Assembly: GCF_000425105.1 (NCBI RefSeq)
Contig: NZ_AULD01000006.1
Span: forward strand, 372,001 to 436,000
DNA from: Agrococcus lahaulensis DSM 17612
Lineage (GTDB): Bacteria; Actinomycetota; Actinomycetes; Actinomycetales; Microbacteriaceae
Length of the DNA stretch: 64,000 nt
Reading direction: 5' to 3'
The notes beneath the pieces are model-generated. The model was not told the DNA's origin. It was given only the letters and a program-made list of their open reading frames with translations, and did not search any database. Of the stretch, positions 1 through 8,393 are shown piece after piece. The position numbers and the translations under genes were made by a program. Each line of letters opens with the position of its first letter. Positions within the stretch are counted from its first letter, which is position 1.

Positions 1-2067
1 GTCGATCGCGCGACCGACCATGCCCGCCTTCGTGTCGAGCAGCTCGGCGATGCGCGTGTCGATCGTCTGCGCGGCGAGGATGCGCCACACGGTGACGGGC
101 ATCGACTGGCCGATGCGGTGGATGCGGTCGATCGCCTGGGTCTGCTCGGCGTCGGTCCACGAGAGCTCGGCGAGCACCATGTCGGCCGCCGCCTGCAGGT
201 TGACGCCGACGCCCGCGGCCATGAGCGAGCAGACGATGACCCGCACCGACTCGTCGTTCGTGAACGCGTCGATCGCGGCCTGGCGCTGCGTCGGCGACTG
301 GTCGCCGCGGATCGAGACCGTCTTGATGCCGGCCTTCGCGAGCGTCTGCTCGGCGGCGTCGAGGACGTCGATGTGCTTGGCGAAGAAGACGACCTTGCCG
401 ACCGAGTGCGCGAGCTGCGCGGCGTAGTCGGCGGCGAGCTCGGCCTTCGCGCGGCCGATGCGGCGCGCGAGCGCGAAGACGTTCTCACCCGTGCCGCCCT
501 CCTGCGCCTCGACCTCGCTGCGCGCGATGCGGCGCACGAGCTCGTCGTCGACGCGGCTGTCGTCGCGCGCGTCGGCGGAGCGCTGCTCGATCGCGGCGTC
601 GTAGCGGCGCAGCATGCGCTCGACGAGCTCGCGCTCGGCGGCGCGGATCGACCGCACGGATGCCTCGTCGAGCTCAACCGGGATGTCGGCGATGCGGCGG
701 GCCGGGATGTCGGAGGCGACGTCGATCTTGCGGCGCCGGACGATGCCCATGTCGATCACGGCGCGCCTGGCTGCCGGGTAGAACGCCCGGTCCATCGGCG
801 TGAGGCCGATCTCCTCGAGGTGGTCGGTGAGCTCGGCGTTCGGCTCCTTGTGGTCGATCCAGCCGAGGAAGCGCCAGATCGCCCCGAAGTCCTCGATGTC
901 GTTGATGAGCGGCGTGCCGGTGAGGGCCATGAGCAGCGGGTTGCCGATGCGCTCGCGCATCGCCGCCGAGATCTGCAGCACGTGCCGCGAGCGCTTCGAG
1001 CGCGTGTTCTTGATGAAGTGCGCCTCGTCGACGACCATGCCGCGGAACCCGAACCGCTCGAGCCAGCCGATGTGGCGGTCGAGCACCTCGTAGTTCACGA
1101 CCACGACGTCGGCGAAGGCGTCGAGCGTGTCGCCGTCGCCCTGCAGCACCGCGGCGCGGCGCCCGGGCAGCCAGCGCTCGGTCTCGCGCGCCCAGTTGAT
1201 CTTCACGACGCTCGGCGCGACCACGAGCAGCGGGAACGCATCGGCCGCCTGCGCGGCGAGCAGCGCTTGCGCGGTCTTGCCGAGACCCGGCTCGTCGGCG
1301 AGCAGGAACGTGCGGTGCCCGTCGCGGGCGGCCTGCACGAGCTCGGCCTGGTGGTGCATGAGCTCCTTGCCGCCCGGCGCGATGTGCCGCTTCGGCTCGG
1401 GCAGCGGCATGCACGCGGGACGGCCGTCGGCCGCGACCTCGAACGAGAGGTAGAGCGGCGAGAGCAGGTCGAAGCCCGCGAGGCGGTCGCGCTCGGGCTT
1501 GCGGCGCACGTGCGTGAGGTCGGGCTCGAGGAAGGGGTTCGCGAGCGCGACCCGGCGCACCGACGGCGGCACGACCTGCGGCGCCTGCGGCTCGGTCACC
1601 TCGGGCTCGGGAGCCGACTGCGGCTCGGGCGCCTCCTCGATGCCGGCGGCCTGCAGCATCTCGCGCTTGCGCTCGCGCACGGCGTCGGTGATCGGCGCGC
1701 CGTCGCCGAGCAGCGGCAGCAGCGTGGGCTCGCGGCTCGCGGCCTTCGCGAGGATGACGGCGATGCCGTCGAGTCGCTTGAGGTCCTCGGCGCGCTGGGC
1801 GTCGGTGAGCGTCTTGTCGGCGCGCACTCGGGCGCGCTCCTCGCGCGCGAGCATCGCGACGACCTGCAGCTTCACGCGCGTCGAGCGGGAGGCGGCGCCG
1901 CGCTTGACGGCCGCCTCGACCTGGCGCACGGCGCGGGCGAGCTGCGGGATGAGCGCGTCGCGCTCCCGGGTGGCGGGCCGCTCGGCGGCCGCCTCGTCGA
2001 CGACGATCGCGTCGAGGTCTTGGGATGCGTCCGTGTCGGTCGCATCGATGGTTGCGGCGTCTGCCAC
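1..2067 (-). CDS. SNF2-family DEAD/DEAH-box helicase, 3' end outside the window
   Basis: ATP-dependent SF2/SNF2 translocase; 689 codons are visible and the frame is still open at base 1, so the extreme C-terminus is missing. Read directly: Walker A DEPGLGKT near residue 260, Walker B DEAH in VVDEAHFIKN near residue 346, a GTPL motif III, and the helicase-C motif RIHRIGQ near residue 647, which is diagnostic of Snf2-type proteins. The N-terminal ~240 residues are charged and unassigned. I chose GTG at 2065-2067 because GGAGGA lies 3 nt upstream; the ATG at 2076-2078 is out of frame. Role in chromatin-like remodelling, repair or replication-fork metabolism cannot be decided from sequence. Confidence 0.93.
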   Translation of the reverse strand, partial: MADAATIDATDTDASQDLDAIVVDEAAAERPATRERDALIPQLARAVRQVEAAVKRGAASRSTRVKLQVVAMLAREERARVRADKTLTDAQRAEDLKRLDGIAVILAKAASREPTLLPLLGDGAPITDAVRERKREMLQAAGIEEAPEPQSAPEPEVTEPQAPQVVPPSVRRVALANPFLEPDLTHVRRKPERDRLAGFDLLSPLYLSFEVAADGRPACMPLPEPKRHIAPGGKELMHHQAELVQAARDGHRTFLLADEPGLGKTAQALLAAQAADAFPLLVVAPSVVKINWARETERWLPGRRAAVLQGDGDTLDAFADVVVVNYEVLDRHIGWLERFGFRGMVVDEAHFIKNTRSKRSRHVLQISAAMRERIGNPLLMALTGTPLINDIEDFGAIWRFLGWIDHKEPNAELTDHLEEIGLTPMDRAFYPAARRAVIDMGIVRRRKIDVASDIPARRIADIPVELDEASVRSIRAAERELVERMLRRYDAAIEQRSADARDDSRVDDELVRRIARSEVEAQEGGTGENVFALARRIGRAKAELAADYAAQLAHSVGKVVFFAKHIDVLDAAEQTLAKAGIKTVSIRGDQSPTQRQAAIDAFTNDESVRVIVCSLMAAGVGVNLQAAADMVLAELSWTDAEQTQAIDRIHRIGQSMPVTVWRILAAQTIDTRIAELLDTKAGMVGRAID

Positions 2068-2391
2068 GTGTCCTCCATTCGAGGCGGGGCCGGCGGTGCG
2101 GGCCCCGGATTGACGGGCTTCGACGAGCACCGACAGATCGGTGCGTGACTCATCGAGCCGGCGGCTGCGGCTGCGGTGCACGGGCGGGGCCGCTTCGCGG
2201 CTCCGGCGGTGACCGGCGCTGTCGCCACGCCAATGCTACTAGGTCGAGCCCCGGATCCGCTCGGTCGCCCCGCCGGCGCGTGCGACGGGCGCCCCGATCC
2301 GTCTCGCGACGGGCGCGCGCTCGCGCCGCCTGGGCCTCCGGATGGGTGGCAGGAGCGTGCGGGTGGCGCGCCAGGATGCCGCGGTGGGGGC
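2068..2391. other. Intergenic region without a supported gene
   Basis: About 320 bases between the helicase start and the SRPBCC gene. The frames here have no convincing start, family motif or continuity, and I see no RNA gene. The helicase promoter should lie in it; a possible -10 on the minus strand is the CCTAGTAGCATTGG stretch near 2232-2245, but no matching -35 is clear. Confidence 0.5.
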
Positions 2392-2838
2392 TCAGCCCTC
2401 GAGCAGCGCCTTCAGCCGGTCGATCGAGGCGAGCAGCTGCGGCTCCTGCGTGCGCCGCGCGCGGTCGAGGCGCGACTCGTCGCGCAGCTGCGTCCAGTCG
2501 TAGGTCTGGGTGACGAGCGTGCCGCCGTCCGCCGGCTCGAGCTCCCACCGCCAGAGGTGCCCGATCGGCGGCTTGCCCTCCTCGGCGGGCTTCCACGCGA
2601 TGCGGCGGCCCTCCTCGAACTCCACGACGTGGTTCTCGCGCACCGCGCCGCTGCCGAGCGTCATCGAGAACACCTCGCCGGTGGCACGCACGCGCTGCCC
2701 CTCGGGCGCCGAGCCGAGGTTGTCGTTGCCGTCCCACGCCGGCTGGCGCGAGGGGTCGGCGATCTGCTCGAAGATGACGTCCGCGGGGGCGGCGATCACG
2801 CGGCTCGCGCGCACCACTCGGGATTCGCTCTCGCTCAT
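2392..2838 (-). CDS. SRPBCC-family (START/Bet v 1-like) protein, 148 aa
   Basis: Small cytosolic protein of the polyketide-cyclase/START superfamily, whose members bind hydrophobic ligands in a helix-grip cavity. The N-terminal pattern of a Ser/Arg strand, then APADVIFEQIADPSRQPAWDG and later HLWRWELEPADGGTLVTQ, is typical of this fold, and the length matches the single-domain family. Start is the ATG at 2836-2838 (MSESES); the open frame continues upstream into unlikely sequence. It stands alone, divergent from the hsp20 gene. Ligand unknown. Confidence 0.82.
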   Translation of the reverse strand: MSESESRVVRASRVIAAPADVIFEQIADPSRQPAWDGNDNLGSAPEGQRVRATGEVFSMTLGSGAVRENHVVEFEEGRRIAWKPAEEGKPPIGHLWRWELEPADGGTLVTQTYDWTQLRDESRLDRARRTQEPQLLASIDRLKALLEG

Positions 2839-2904
2839 GGCTCGATCGAACCACGCGCGCGCCTCGCGCCGCCACCGGTGCGCGACCCGACGCATCCGCC
2901 CCCA

Positions 2905-2933
2905 TTGAGACCGCAGCGGAAGCGGAGTAGACA
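2905..2933 (+). promoter_or_regulatory. Candidate promoter of the hsp20 gene
   Basis: TTGAGA at 2905-2910, a 17-bp spacer, then TAGACA at 2928-2933, 35 bases before the hsp20 ATG. A clear GGAGGGAG ribosome site follows at 2956-2963. No HspR (HAIR) or CIRCE inverted repeat is visible. Confidence 0.45.
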
Positions 2934-2968
2934 CGAGGCACGCGACCGACGCGACGGAGGGAGCAGCC

Positions 2969-3415
2969 ATGAGCACGGACGCCGCCCGCAAGTACCCGGT
3001 CTTCCCGCCGTTCACGGAGTGGGTGGATGCGTTCGCCCTGCTGGGCGGGTGGGATGGCCGAGGGCCGCTCCCCGGCATCCGCGTCGAGGAGCTCGTGCAC
3101 GACGACGAGTTCATCGTGCACGCCGAGCTCCCCGGCCTCGACCCGGAGCGCGACATCGACGTGACCGTCGAGCACGGCACGCTCACGATCCACGCCGAGC
3201 GGCACCCCGACAAGCGCGAGAAGCAGCGCTCGGAGTTCCGCTACGGCGCGCTCGCCCGTGCCGTGCGACTGCCGCAGGGCGCGAAGGACGACGACATCAC
3301 CGCCGTCTACGAGGACGGCGTGCTCACCGTGCGCGTCGGGCTCGATCCGGTGCCGACGAAGGCGCGGCACATCCCGATCGAGCATCGGTCGAGCGCGCGG
3401 CGCGGGCGCCGGTGA
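2969..3415 (+). CDS. Hsp20/alpha-crystallin small heat-shock protein, 148 aa
   Basis: ATP-independent holdase that binds unfolding proteins. The central alpha-crystallin domain runs about residues 35-135: VEELVHDDEFIVHAELPGLD is the standard opening and the GVLTVRVGL stretch near residue 122 is the conserved A-x-x-x-n-G-v-L strand. A basic tail (ARRGRR) follows. Strong SD before the ATG. The stop overlaps the start of the next small gene by 4 bases (GTGA), so the two are translationally coupled. Confidence 0.93.
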   Translation: MSTDAARKYPVFPPFTEWVDAFALLGGWDGRGPLPGIRVEELVHDDEFIVHAELPGLDPERDIDVTVEHGTLTIHAERHPDKREKQRSEFRYGALARAVRLPQGAKDDDITAVYEDGVLTVRVGLDPVPTKARHIPIEHRSSARRGRR

Positions 3416-3723
3416 CAGCACCGGAGCGCACGGACGACGGCCGCTGGATCGTCGTCGACGGCCGGCGGTGGCGCGCGGAGGACCCGTCGCTCGACCCCGA
3501 CGTCGCGCGGCGGCTGCGCTCGCACCTGGGCCGCGCGCGCTCGGCCGTGCGCAGCGCGCCGGACGACGCGAGCCGGCGGCGCGTGCGCGACCGCGTGCAG
3601 CTCGCGAAGGAGGGCCTCGGCGAGCGCGGCACCGCGTGGTGGGAGCTCACGGAGGCCGAGCGGGCCGAGCGCGCGGCAGAGCGGCTCTCGAGCCTCGACG
3701 AGCTCGCCCCGCCGGAGCGCTGA
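3412..3723 (+). CDS. Small conserved actinobacterial protein, 103 aa, coupled to hsp20
   Basis: Begins WIVVDGRRWRAEDPSLDPD and is otherwise helical and highly charged. I recognise the pattern from a family of about 100-aa proteins in Microbacteriaceae and relatives, sometimes labelled 'biopolymer transporter Tol', a label I do not trust since no transmembrane segment is present. Starts at GTG inside the hsp20 stop (GTGA). Function unknown; coupling suggests a stress role. Confidence 0.72.
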   Translation: MTAPERTDDGRWIVVDGRRWRAEDPSLDPDVARRLRSHLGRARSAVRSAPDDASRRRVRDRVQLAKEGLGERGTAWWELTEAERAERAAERLSSLDELAPPER

Positions 3724-3772
3724 CGGCAGGGCGCGCGCGAGCACGGGCGACACGGCCACGAGCGGGATCGTC

Positions 3773-4345
3773 GTGCACCCGGCGACGCACGACCGCTTCG
3801 ACGACCTCGCCGCCGTCATCGGTCCGAAGCGGCCCGACGCATCCGTCTGCTGGTGCCTCAGCCACCGCATCGACGCGAAGACGAACGCGGCGCTGCGCGG
3901 CGTCGAGCGCGGCGCCTTCGTCGAGCGGCTCACGCGCGAGCCGGTCGCGCCGGGCGTGCTCGGCTACGACGGCGACGAGGTCGTCGGGTGGGCCGCGGTC
4001 GCGCCGCGCGCGCAGCTGCCGTTCGAGCGCTCGCGGAAGATCCCGCACGTCGACGACCAGCCGGTGTGGTCGATCTGGTGCATCCGCGTGCGGCCGGGCC
4101 GGCGCGGCCGCGGCATCTCGCACGCGATGCTCGCGGGCGCGGTCGACTTCGCCGCCGCGCACGGGGCGCCGGCCGTCGAGGGGTACCCCGTCGACAACGG
4201 CGGCGAGCGCGTCGACCTCACGATGGCCTACGTGGGCACGCGAGCGCTCTTCGAGCGCGCGCGCTTCGAGCTCGCGGCGCCGACGGACGCGGTCTCGGGC
4301 GGCTTCCCGCGCGTCGTGATGCGCAAGCAGCTCGCGCCGCGCTGA
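3773..4345 (+). CDS. GNAT-family N-acetyltransferase, 190 aa
   Basis: Acetyl-CoA-dependent acetyltransferase. The pyrophosphate-binding loop is RPGRRGRGISHAML (about residues 101-114), preceded by the beta4 strand WSIWCIRV. The open start is GTG at 3773; there is no SD and no upstream ATG in frame, so the first residues are uncertain. The cysteine pair CWC near residue 27 is characteristic of a subgroup of small GNATs. Substrate unknown. Confidence 0.83.
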   Translation: MHPATHDRFDDLAAVIGPKRPDASVCWCLSHRIDAKTNAALRGVERGAFVERLTREPVAPGVLGYDGDEVVGWAAVAPRAQLPFERSRKIPHVDDQPVWSIWCIRVRPGRRGRGISHAMLAGAVDFAAAHGAPAVEGYPVDNGGERVDLTMAYVGTRALFERARFELAAPTDAVSGGFPRVVMRKQLAPR

Positions 4346-4393
4346 GCGCGCTGCGCACACCGCGCGCTCGGCCTCGCGCTCTACCGTGGGCGG

Positions 4394-4945
4394 ATGGGTC
4401 GGCGGATGTTCGCGGCGGTCGTGCCGCCCGAGGACGTGCGGGAGGACCTCGCCGACTTCCTCGACGTGCGCGAGGGGCTGCGCTGGACGCAGCCCGACCG
4501 GATGCACCTGACGCTCGCCTTCCTCGCCGACGTCCCGGAGCGCATCCTGGAGCCGCTCGAGGAGCGGCTCGCGAGCGCCGCCGCGGGCGTCGAGCCGTTC
4601 GCGTGCTCGCTCGCGGGCGCCGGCGCGTTCCCGCACCCCGACCGGCCGGCCGTGCTGTGGCTCGGCGTCGGCGAGGGCGGCGACGAGCTCGAGCGGCTCG
4701 CCCGCCGGGTGCGCGACGGCGCGAACGCCGCTGGCGCGCCGCCCGACGGCAAGCGCTTCACGCCCCACCTCACGCTCGCGCGGCCGCCGCGCGACCGCAG
4801 CGCCCTGCGCTGGCTGCGCGTGCTCGACACCTACCGCTCCCGCCCCTGGACCGTCGACGAGGTCGAGCTGATCGACTCGCAGCTGCTCGGCCACGGCCGG
4901 CGGCCGCTGCACGAGACCGTCGCGCGGCTGCCGCTCGGCGGCTGA
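4394..4945 (+). CDS. thpR: RNA 2',3'-cyclic phosphodiesterase (2H family)
   Basis: Hydrolyses RNA 2',3'-cyclic phosphate ends to 2'-phosphates. Both catalytic H-x-T-x motifs are present as HLTL (about residues 37 and 127), with the family opening RMFAAVVPPE and the closing strand IDSQL. 183 aa, normal length. No SD; TACCGT at 4382-4387 sits exactly 6 nt before the ATG, so the message is probably leaderless. Convergent with the next gene. Confidence 0.93.
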   Translation: MGRRMFAAVVPPEDVREDLADFLDVREGLRWTQPDRMHLTLAFLADVPERILEPLEERLASAAAGVEPFACSLAGAGAFPHPDRPAVLWLGVGEGGDELERLARRVRDGANAAGAPPDGKRFTPHLTLARPPRDRSALRWLRVLDTYRSRPWTVDEVELIDSQLLGHGRRPLHETVARLPLGG

Positions 4946-4948
4946 GCG

Positions 4949-6187
4949 TCACTCCTTCGCCGCGACCTCCATCTGCCCCCACGGCGAGCCGTACTCGCCG
5001 AGCAGGTCGAGGAACGGCTTGGGCGGCATGGTCTCGGGGCCGAGCACGCCGGCGCCCGACCAGTCGCCGCGCGCGAGCAGCTCGAGCGCGATCACCGGGT
5101 TGATCGCCGTCTGCCACACGACGCACTGGTGGCCGTACTCGGCCATCGACCACTCGTTGTCGACCACGTGGTAGAGGTACGTCGAGCGCGGCTGCCCGTC
5201 CTTGCCGGTGCCGCGCACCCACACGCCCGCGCACGTCTTGCCCGTCATGATCGGCCCGATCGTCGCGGGGTCGGGCAGCACCGCCGCGACGACGTCGCGC
5301 GGGGCGACCTCGACGCCGCCGACCCTCACCTTGTCGGTGCGGTCGAGCCCGAGCGTGTTGAGCGTGCGCAGCACGCCGATGAACTCCTCGCCGAGCCCGT
5401 ACTTGAAGGTGACCCGATCGGCCTCGAGCCAGCGCGGCATCATGAGCACCTCCTCGTGCTCGACGTTGACGCACTCGACCGGCCCGATGCCCTCGGGGAA
5501 GTCGAACACCTCCGGCTCGCTGAACGGCTCGGTCGTGAACCAGCCGCCGTCGACGTCCTGCCGCGAGCGCTCCCAGATCACCGGCGGGTTGAGGCACTCC
5601 TCGATCGTCGTCCAGATCGAGAACGAGGGCGCGAAGATCTCGTTCCCGTGCTCGTCGTGCACCGCGAGGTTCGCGCCGTCGCGCGTGCCGAGCTCGTCGA
5701 TGTGGTCGAAGAGCTCGTCGGCGGCGTAGCGCGCGAGCACGTTCGAGAGCCCCGGCTCGACGCCGATCCCGACGAGCGCGAGCCGCCCGGCCGCCTCCCA
5801 CTCCCCCGACTTCGCGAACTGCTCGTCGCCGAGCTTGAGCCCGACCTTGCGGTAGGGGTCCTCGGGGTGGCGCTGCGACAGGCTCATCGCCATGTCGAGG
5901 TAGTCGGCGCCGGCCGCGAGCGCGCCGTCGAAGATCGGCATGACGAAGCGCGGGTCGACCGCGTTCATCACGTGGGTGATGCGGTGCTCCCGGCAGAGCG
6001 CGGCGACCGACGCGGGGTCGGATGCGTCCACGCGCGCGGCCGTGAAGCGCGCGTCGACCGCGGCGGCGCGCTCCGCGCGCGCGGCGTCGTAGTCGGCGAT
6101 CACGATCGCCTCGAAGAAGTCGCGCCGAGCCGCGATCGCGGCGAACGCGCCGCCGACCCCTCCGGCTCCGATCAGCAGGATCCGCAT
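4949..6187 (-). CDS. Saccharopine dehydrogenase-family NAD(P)-dependent enzyme, 412 aa
   Basis: Opens with a Rossmann loop, MRILLIGAGGVGG, followed by IADYD and a second strand ending DASDP, then THVMNAVDPRFVMPIFDGA, as in saccharopine and carboxy(nor)spermidine dehydrogenases. The C-terminal half is the catalytic dimerisation domain. ATG at 6185-6187 with AGAGGTGAG upstream. It is divergent from the permease-aminotransferase operon, which suggests both act on the same amine or amino acid. Real substrate (lysine, polyamine or other) is inference. Confidence 0.85.
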   Translation of the reverse strand: MRILLIGAGGVGGAFAAIAARRDFFEAIVIADYDAARAERAAAVDARFTAARVDASDPASVAALCREHRITHVMNAVDPRFVMPIFDGALAAGADYLDMAMSLSQRHPEDPYRKVGLKLGDEQFAKSGEWEAAGRLALVGIGVEPGLSNVLARYAADELFDHIDELGTRDGANLAVHDEHGNEIFAPSFSIWTTIEECLNPPVIWERSRQDVDGGWFTTEPFSEPEVFDFPEGIGPVECVNVEHEEVLMMPRWLEADRVTFKYGLGEEFIGVLRTLNTLGLDRTDKVRVGGVEVAPRDVVAAVLPDPATIGPIMTGKTCAGVWVRGTGKDGQPRSTYLYHVVDNEWSMAEYGHQCVVWQTAINPVIALELLARGDWSGAGVLGPETMPPKPFLDLLGEYGSPWGQMEVAAKE

Positions 6188-6346
6188 GGACTCACCTCTC
6201 CGCCGGCATCGCCCGCGGATCCCGGCTGGGCCAGACTGTAGCGCAAGCGCGACGGAATCAGTATCGTCTGCGAGCAGAAGGTGCGGATGCGTCACCCAAG
6301 ACGGGTGAAGGGCACGGTATCCGCCGAGGCGCGACGAGGAGCCCCA

Positions 6347-7876
6347 GTGAGCGAAGACACCATCGCGGCGCGGCCGCCCGCCCAGCAGACGAGCCTGAAG
6401 CCCAACGCCATCGGCTTCCTCGACGCCATGGTCATCGGGCTCGCGTCGACCTCGCCGGCGTACACGATCGCGGCGATCATCGGCGGGCTCGTGGCCTTCA
6501 GCGGCGTGCACGCCCCGGGCATCATGCTCGCGAGCTTCATCCCGATGCTGCTCATCGCATCCGCCTTCTACTACTTGAACACCGTCGACCAGGACTGCGG
6601 CACGACCTTCTCGTGGGTCACGCGCGCGATGGGGCCGTGGCTCGGCTGGATCGGCGGCTGGGCGATCGCGATGACGGGCGTGCTCATCGTCGGCTCGCTC
6701 GCCGAGGTGGGCGTGCGCTACTCGCTGCTGACCTTCGGCCTCGAGGACGCCGCCTACGACCCGGTGCTCATCCGCGTGCTGACGGTCGTGCTCATCCTCG
6801 TGATGACCGCGATCTGCGTCTGGGGCACCGAGATCTCGGCACGGCTGCAGAACGTGCTCATCGTCTTCCAGGTGCTCTCGCTGCTCGCCTTCGCGGTGTT
6901 CGCCCTCGTGCTCGTCTTCTCGGGCGACTCGCCCTTCGACTCGCTCACCCCCTCGTGGGAGTGGCTCAACCCCTTCGGCGGCGGCTGGGAGGGCGTGACG
7001 GCCGGCCTGCTGCTCGGCGTCTTCGCCTACTGGGGCTGGGAATCGGCCGTCAACCTCACCGAGGAGACGACGAACTCCTCGCAAGCGCCCGGCAAGGCGG
7101 CGATCTGGTCGACGATCGTGCTGCTCGCGACGTACCTCTCGGTGACGATCGCGGTCGTCGCGCTCGCCGGCGAGTCGTTCCTCGCCGAGAACGCCGACGA
7201 GGAGGACGCGATCTTCCAGATCCTCGCGAGCGAGACCATGGGCCCGTGGGCGTGGGTCGTCATGCTCTCGGTCGCGACCTCGGCGATCGCCTCGACGCAG
7301 ACGACGATCATCCCCGCGTCGCGCACGGGCCTGAGCATGGCCCGCCGCGGCGCCCTGCCGAAGACCTTCGGGCACATCCACCCGCGCTTCCGCACCCCCG
7401 ACGTCTCGACGTGGTGGGTCGCCGGCATCGCGATCGCCTATTACCTCGTCGTCGGCCTGCTGAGCGAGACCGCGCTGTGGGACACGCTCACCGCGCTCGG
7501 CCTGCTCATCGCCTTCTACTACGCGCTCACCGGCATCGCGTGCGCCGTCTACTTCCGCAAGCGGCTCACGCGCAGCGTCAAGAGCTTCCTGCTCATCGGC
7601 GTCGGGCCCGTGCTCGGCTCGCTCATGCTCCTGTGGCTGCTCGTCGCCGCGATCATCGACTACGGCAACCCCGAGAACTCCTACACCGAGACGCCGTGGT
7701 TCGGCGTCGGCCCGCCGCTCGTGATCGGCGTCGGCATCTTCCTCACCGGCATCGTGCTCATGATCGTCTGGTACTTCCGCGACCGCCGCTTCTGGGCCGA
7801 GCGGCCGAGCACCGCTGAGCAACCCCTCGTCCGCATCGACGCGACCACGGGCCGCAGGGAGGGGACGGACGCATGA
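6347..7876 (+). CDS. APC-family amino acid/polyamine permease, 509 aa
   Basis: Integral membrane importer with about twelve hydrophobic segments; the first contains GLASTSPAYTIAA, the unwound TM1 motif of the LeuT-fold APC superfamily. I place the start at GTG 6347 because GAGGAG precedes it by 5 nt; the longer frame to 6281 has no SD. First gene of a four-gene chain with 4-bp overlaps (permease, stress protein) and short gaps. The gap to the divergent dehydrogenase is 159 bp and must hold both promoters. Confidence 0.9.
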   Translation: MSEDTIAARPPAQQTSLKPNAIGFLDAMVIGLASTSPAYTIAAIIGGLVAFSGVHAPGIMLASFIPMLLIASAFYYLNTVDQDCGTTFSWVTRAMGPWLGWIGGWAIAMTGVLIVGSLAEVGVRYSLLTFGLEDAAYDPVLIRVLTVVLILVMTAICVWGTEISARLQNVLIVFQVLSLLAFAVFALVLVFSGDSPFDSLTPSWEWLNPFGGGWEGVTAGLLLGVFAYWGWESAVNLTEETTNSSQAPGKAAIWSTIVLLATYLSVTIAVVALAGESFLAENADEEDAIFQILASETMGPWAWVVMLSVATSAIASTQTTIIPASRTGLSMARRGALPKTFGHIHPRFRTPDVSTWWVAGIAIAYYLVVGLLSETALWDTLTALGLLIAFYYALTGIACAVYFRKRLTRSVKSFLLIGVGPVLGSLMLLWLLVAAIIDYGNPENSYTETPWFGVGPPLVIGVGIFLTGIVLMIVWYFRDRRFWAERPSTAEQPLVRIDATTGRREGTDA

Positions 7877-8289
7877 CGATCGCGCTCGGCTACGACGAGT
7901 CGCCCGGGGCGCGCGCCGCGCTCCCCGTCGCGATCGACATCGCGCGTCGCTTCGGCGAGCGGCTCGTGATCGTCTACGGCACCGCGCCGCCGGGATCGCT
8001 CGGCGAGGAGGCGCGCAGCCACGAGGCCGCGCTGCGCCAGGCGGGCGACGAGGCCGCGGGCCACGCGCTCGCCGAGGCGCAGGCGGCGGGAGTGGATGCG
8101 GTGGTCGAGCTGGTCTCGGAGCGCCCGGCCCCCGCCCTCCTCGATGCAGCCGACCGGCACGGCGCCCGGCTCATCGTCGTCGGCACGTGGGGCGAGAGCC
8201 CCATGCGCGGTGCGATCCTCGGGTCGACGCCGCACAAGCTGCTGCACCTCAGCACCCGCCCGGTGCTGTGCGTGCCCGCGCTCGACTGA
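7873..8289 (+). CDS. Universal stress protein (UspA domain), 138 aa
   Basis: Single USP domain. The ATP-binding signature G-2x-G-9x-G(S/T) is seen as GTWGESPMRG...GSTPHKLLHLS at the C-terminus, and the first strand is IALGYDES. Starts by ATGA overlap with the permease stop, as in several bacteria where a USP is coupled to a transporter; a regulatory role on the permease is inferred. Confidence 0.9.
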   Translation: MTIALGYDESPGARAALPVAIDIARRFGERLVIVYGTAPPGSLGEEARSHEAALRQAGDEAAGHALAEAQAAGVDAVVELVSERPAPALLDAADRHGARLIVVGTWGESPMRGAILGSTPHKLLHLSTRPVLCVPALD

Positions 8290-8325
8290 CCGAGCCCATC
8301 CGCCCGTCGCCACCCGACGCATCCG

Positions 8326-8392
8326 CCGACACCGACCGACACCGACACCGAACCGACCGACACCGACTCGACACCGACGAAGGACCGACACG
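8326..8392 (+). repeat. Degenerate ACCGAC/GACACC short repeats in the 5' leader
   Basis: Between the stress-protein stop and the aminotransferase ATG the sequence is almost entirely built of ACCGAC and GACACC units with irregular junctions. It contains the weak SD AAGGA near 8380. It may be slipped-strand expansion in a leader; no hairpin is evident because the units are purine/pyrimidine biased and not self-complementary. Confidence 0.6.
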
Positions 8393-8393
8393 C

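Noticed and set aside
118-2148. 676-codon plus-strand open frame opposite the helicase
   Set aside because: Arg/Ala/Leu-rich shadow of the real minus-strand gene; no start site or family motif, while the antisense frame has full helicase motifs.
6281-6346. Longer N-terminus of the APC permease from 6281
   Set aside because: No SD at 6281, while GTG 6347 has GAGGAG at proper distance and the extension is basic and unlike the family.
8326-8392. Possible CRISPR-like repeats
   Set aside because: Units are 6 bp, irregular and without spacers; simple sequence in a leader.
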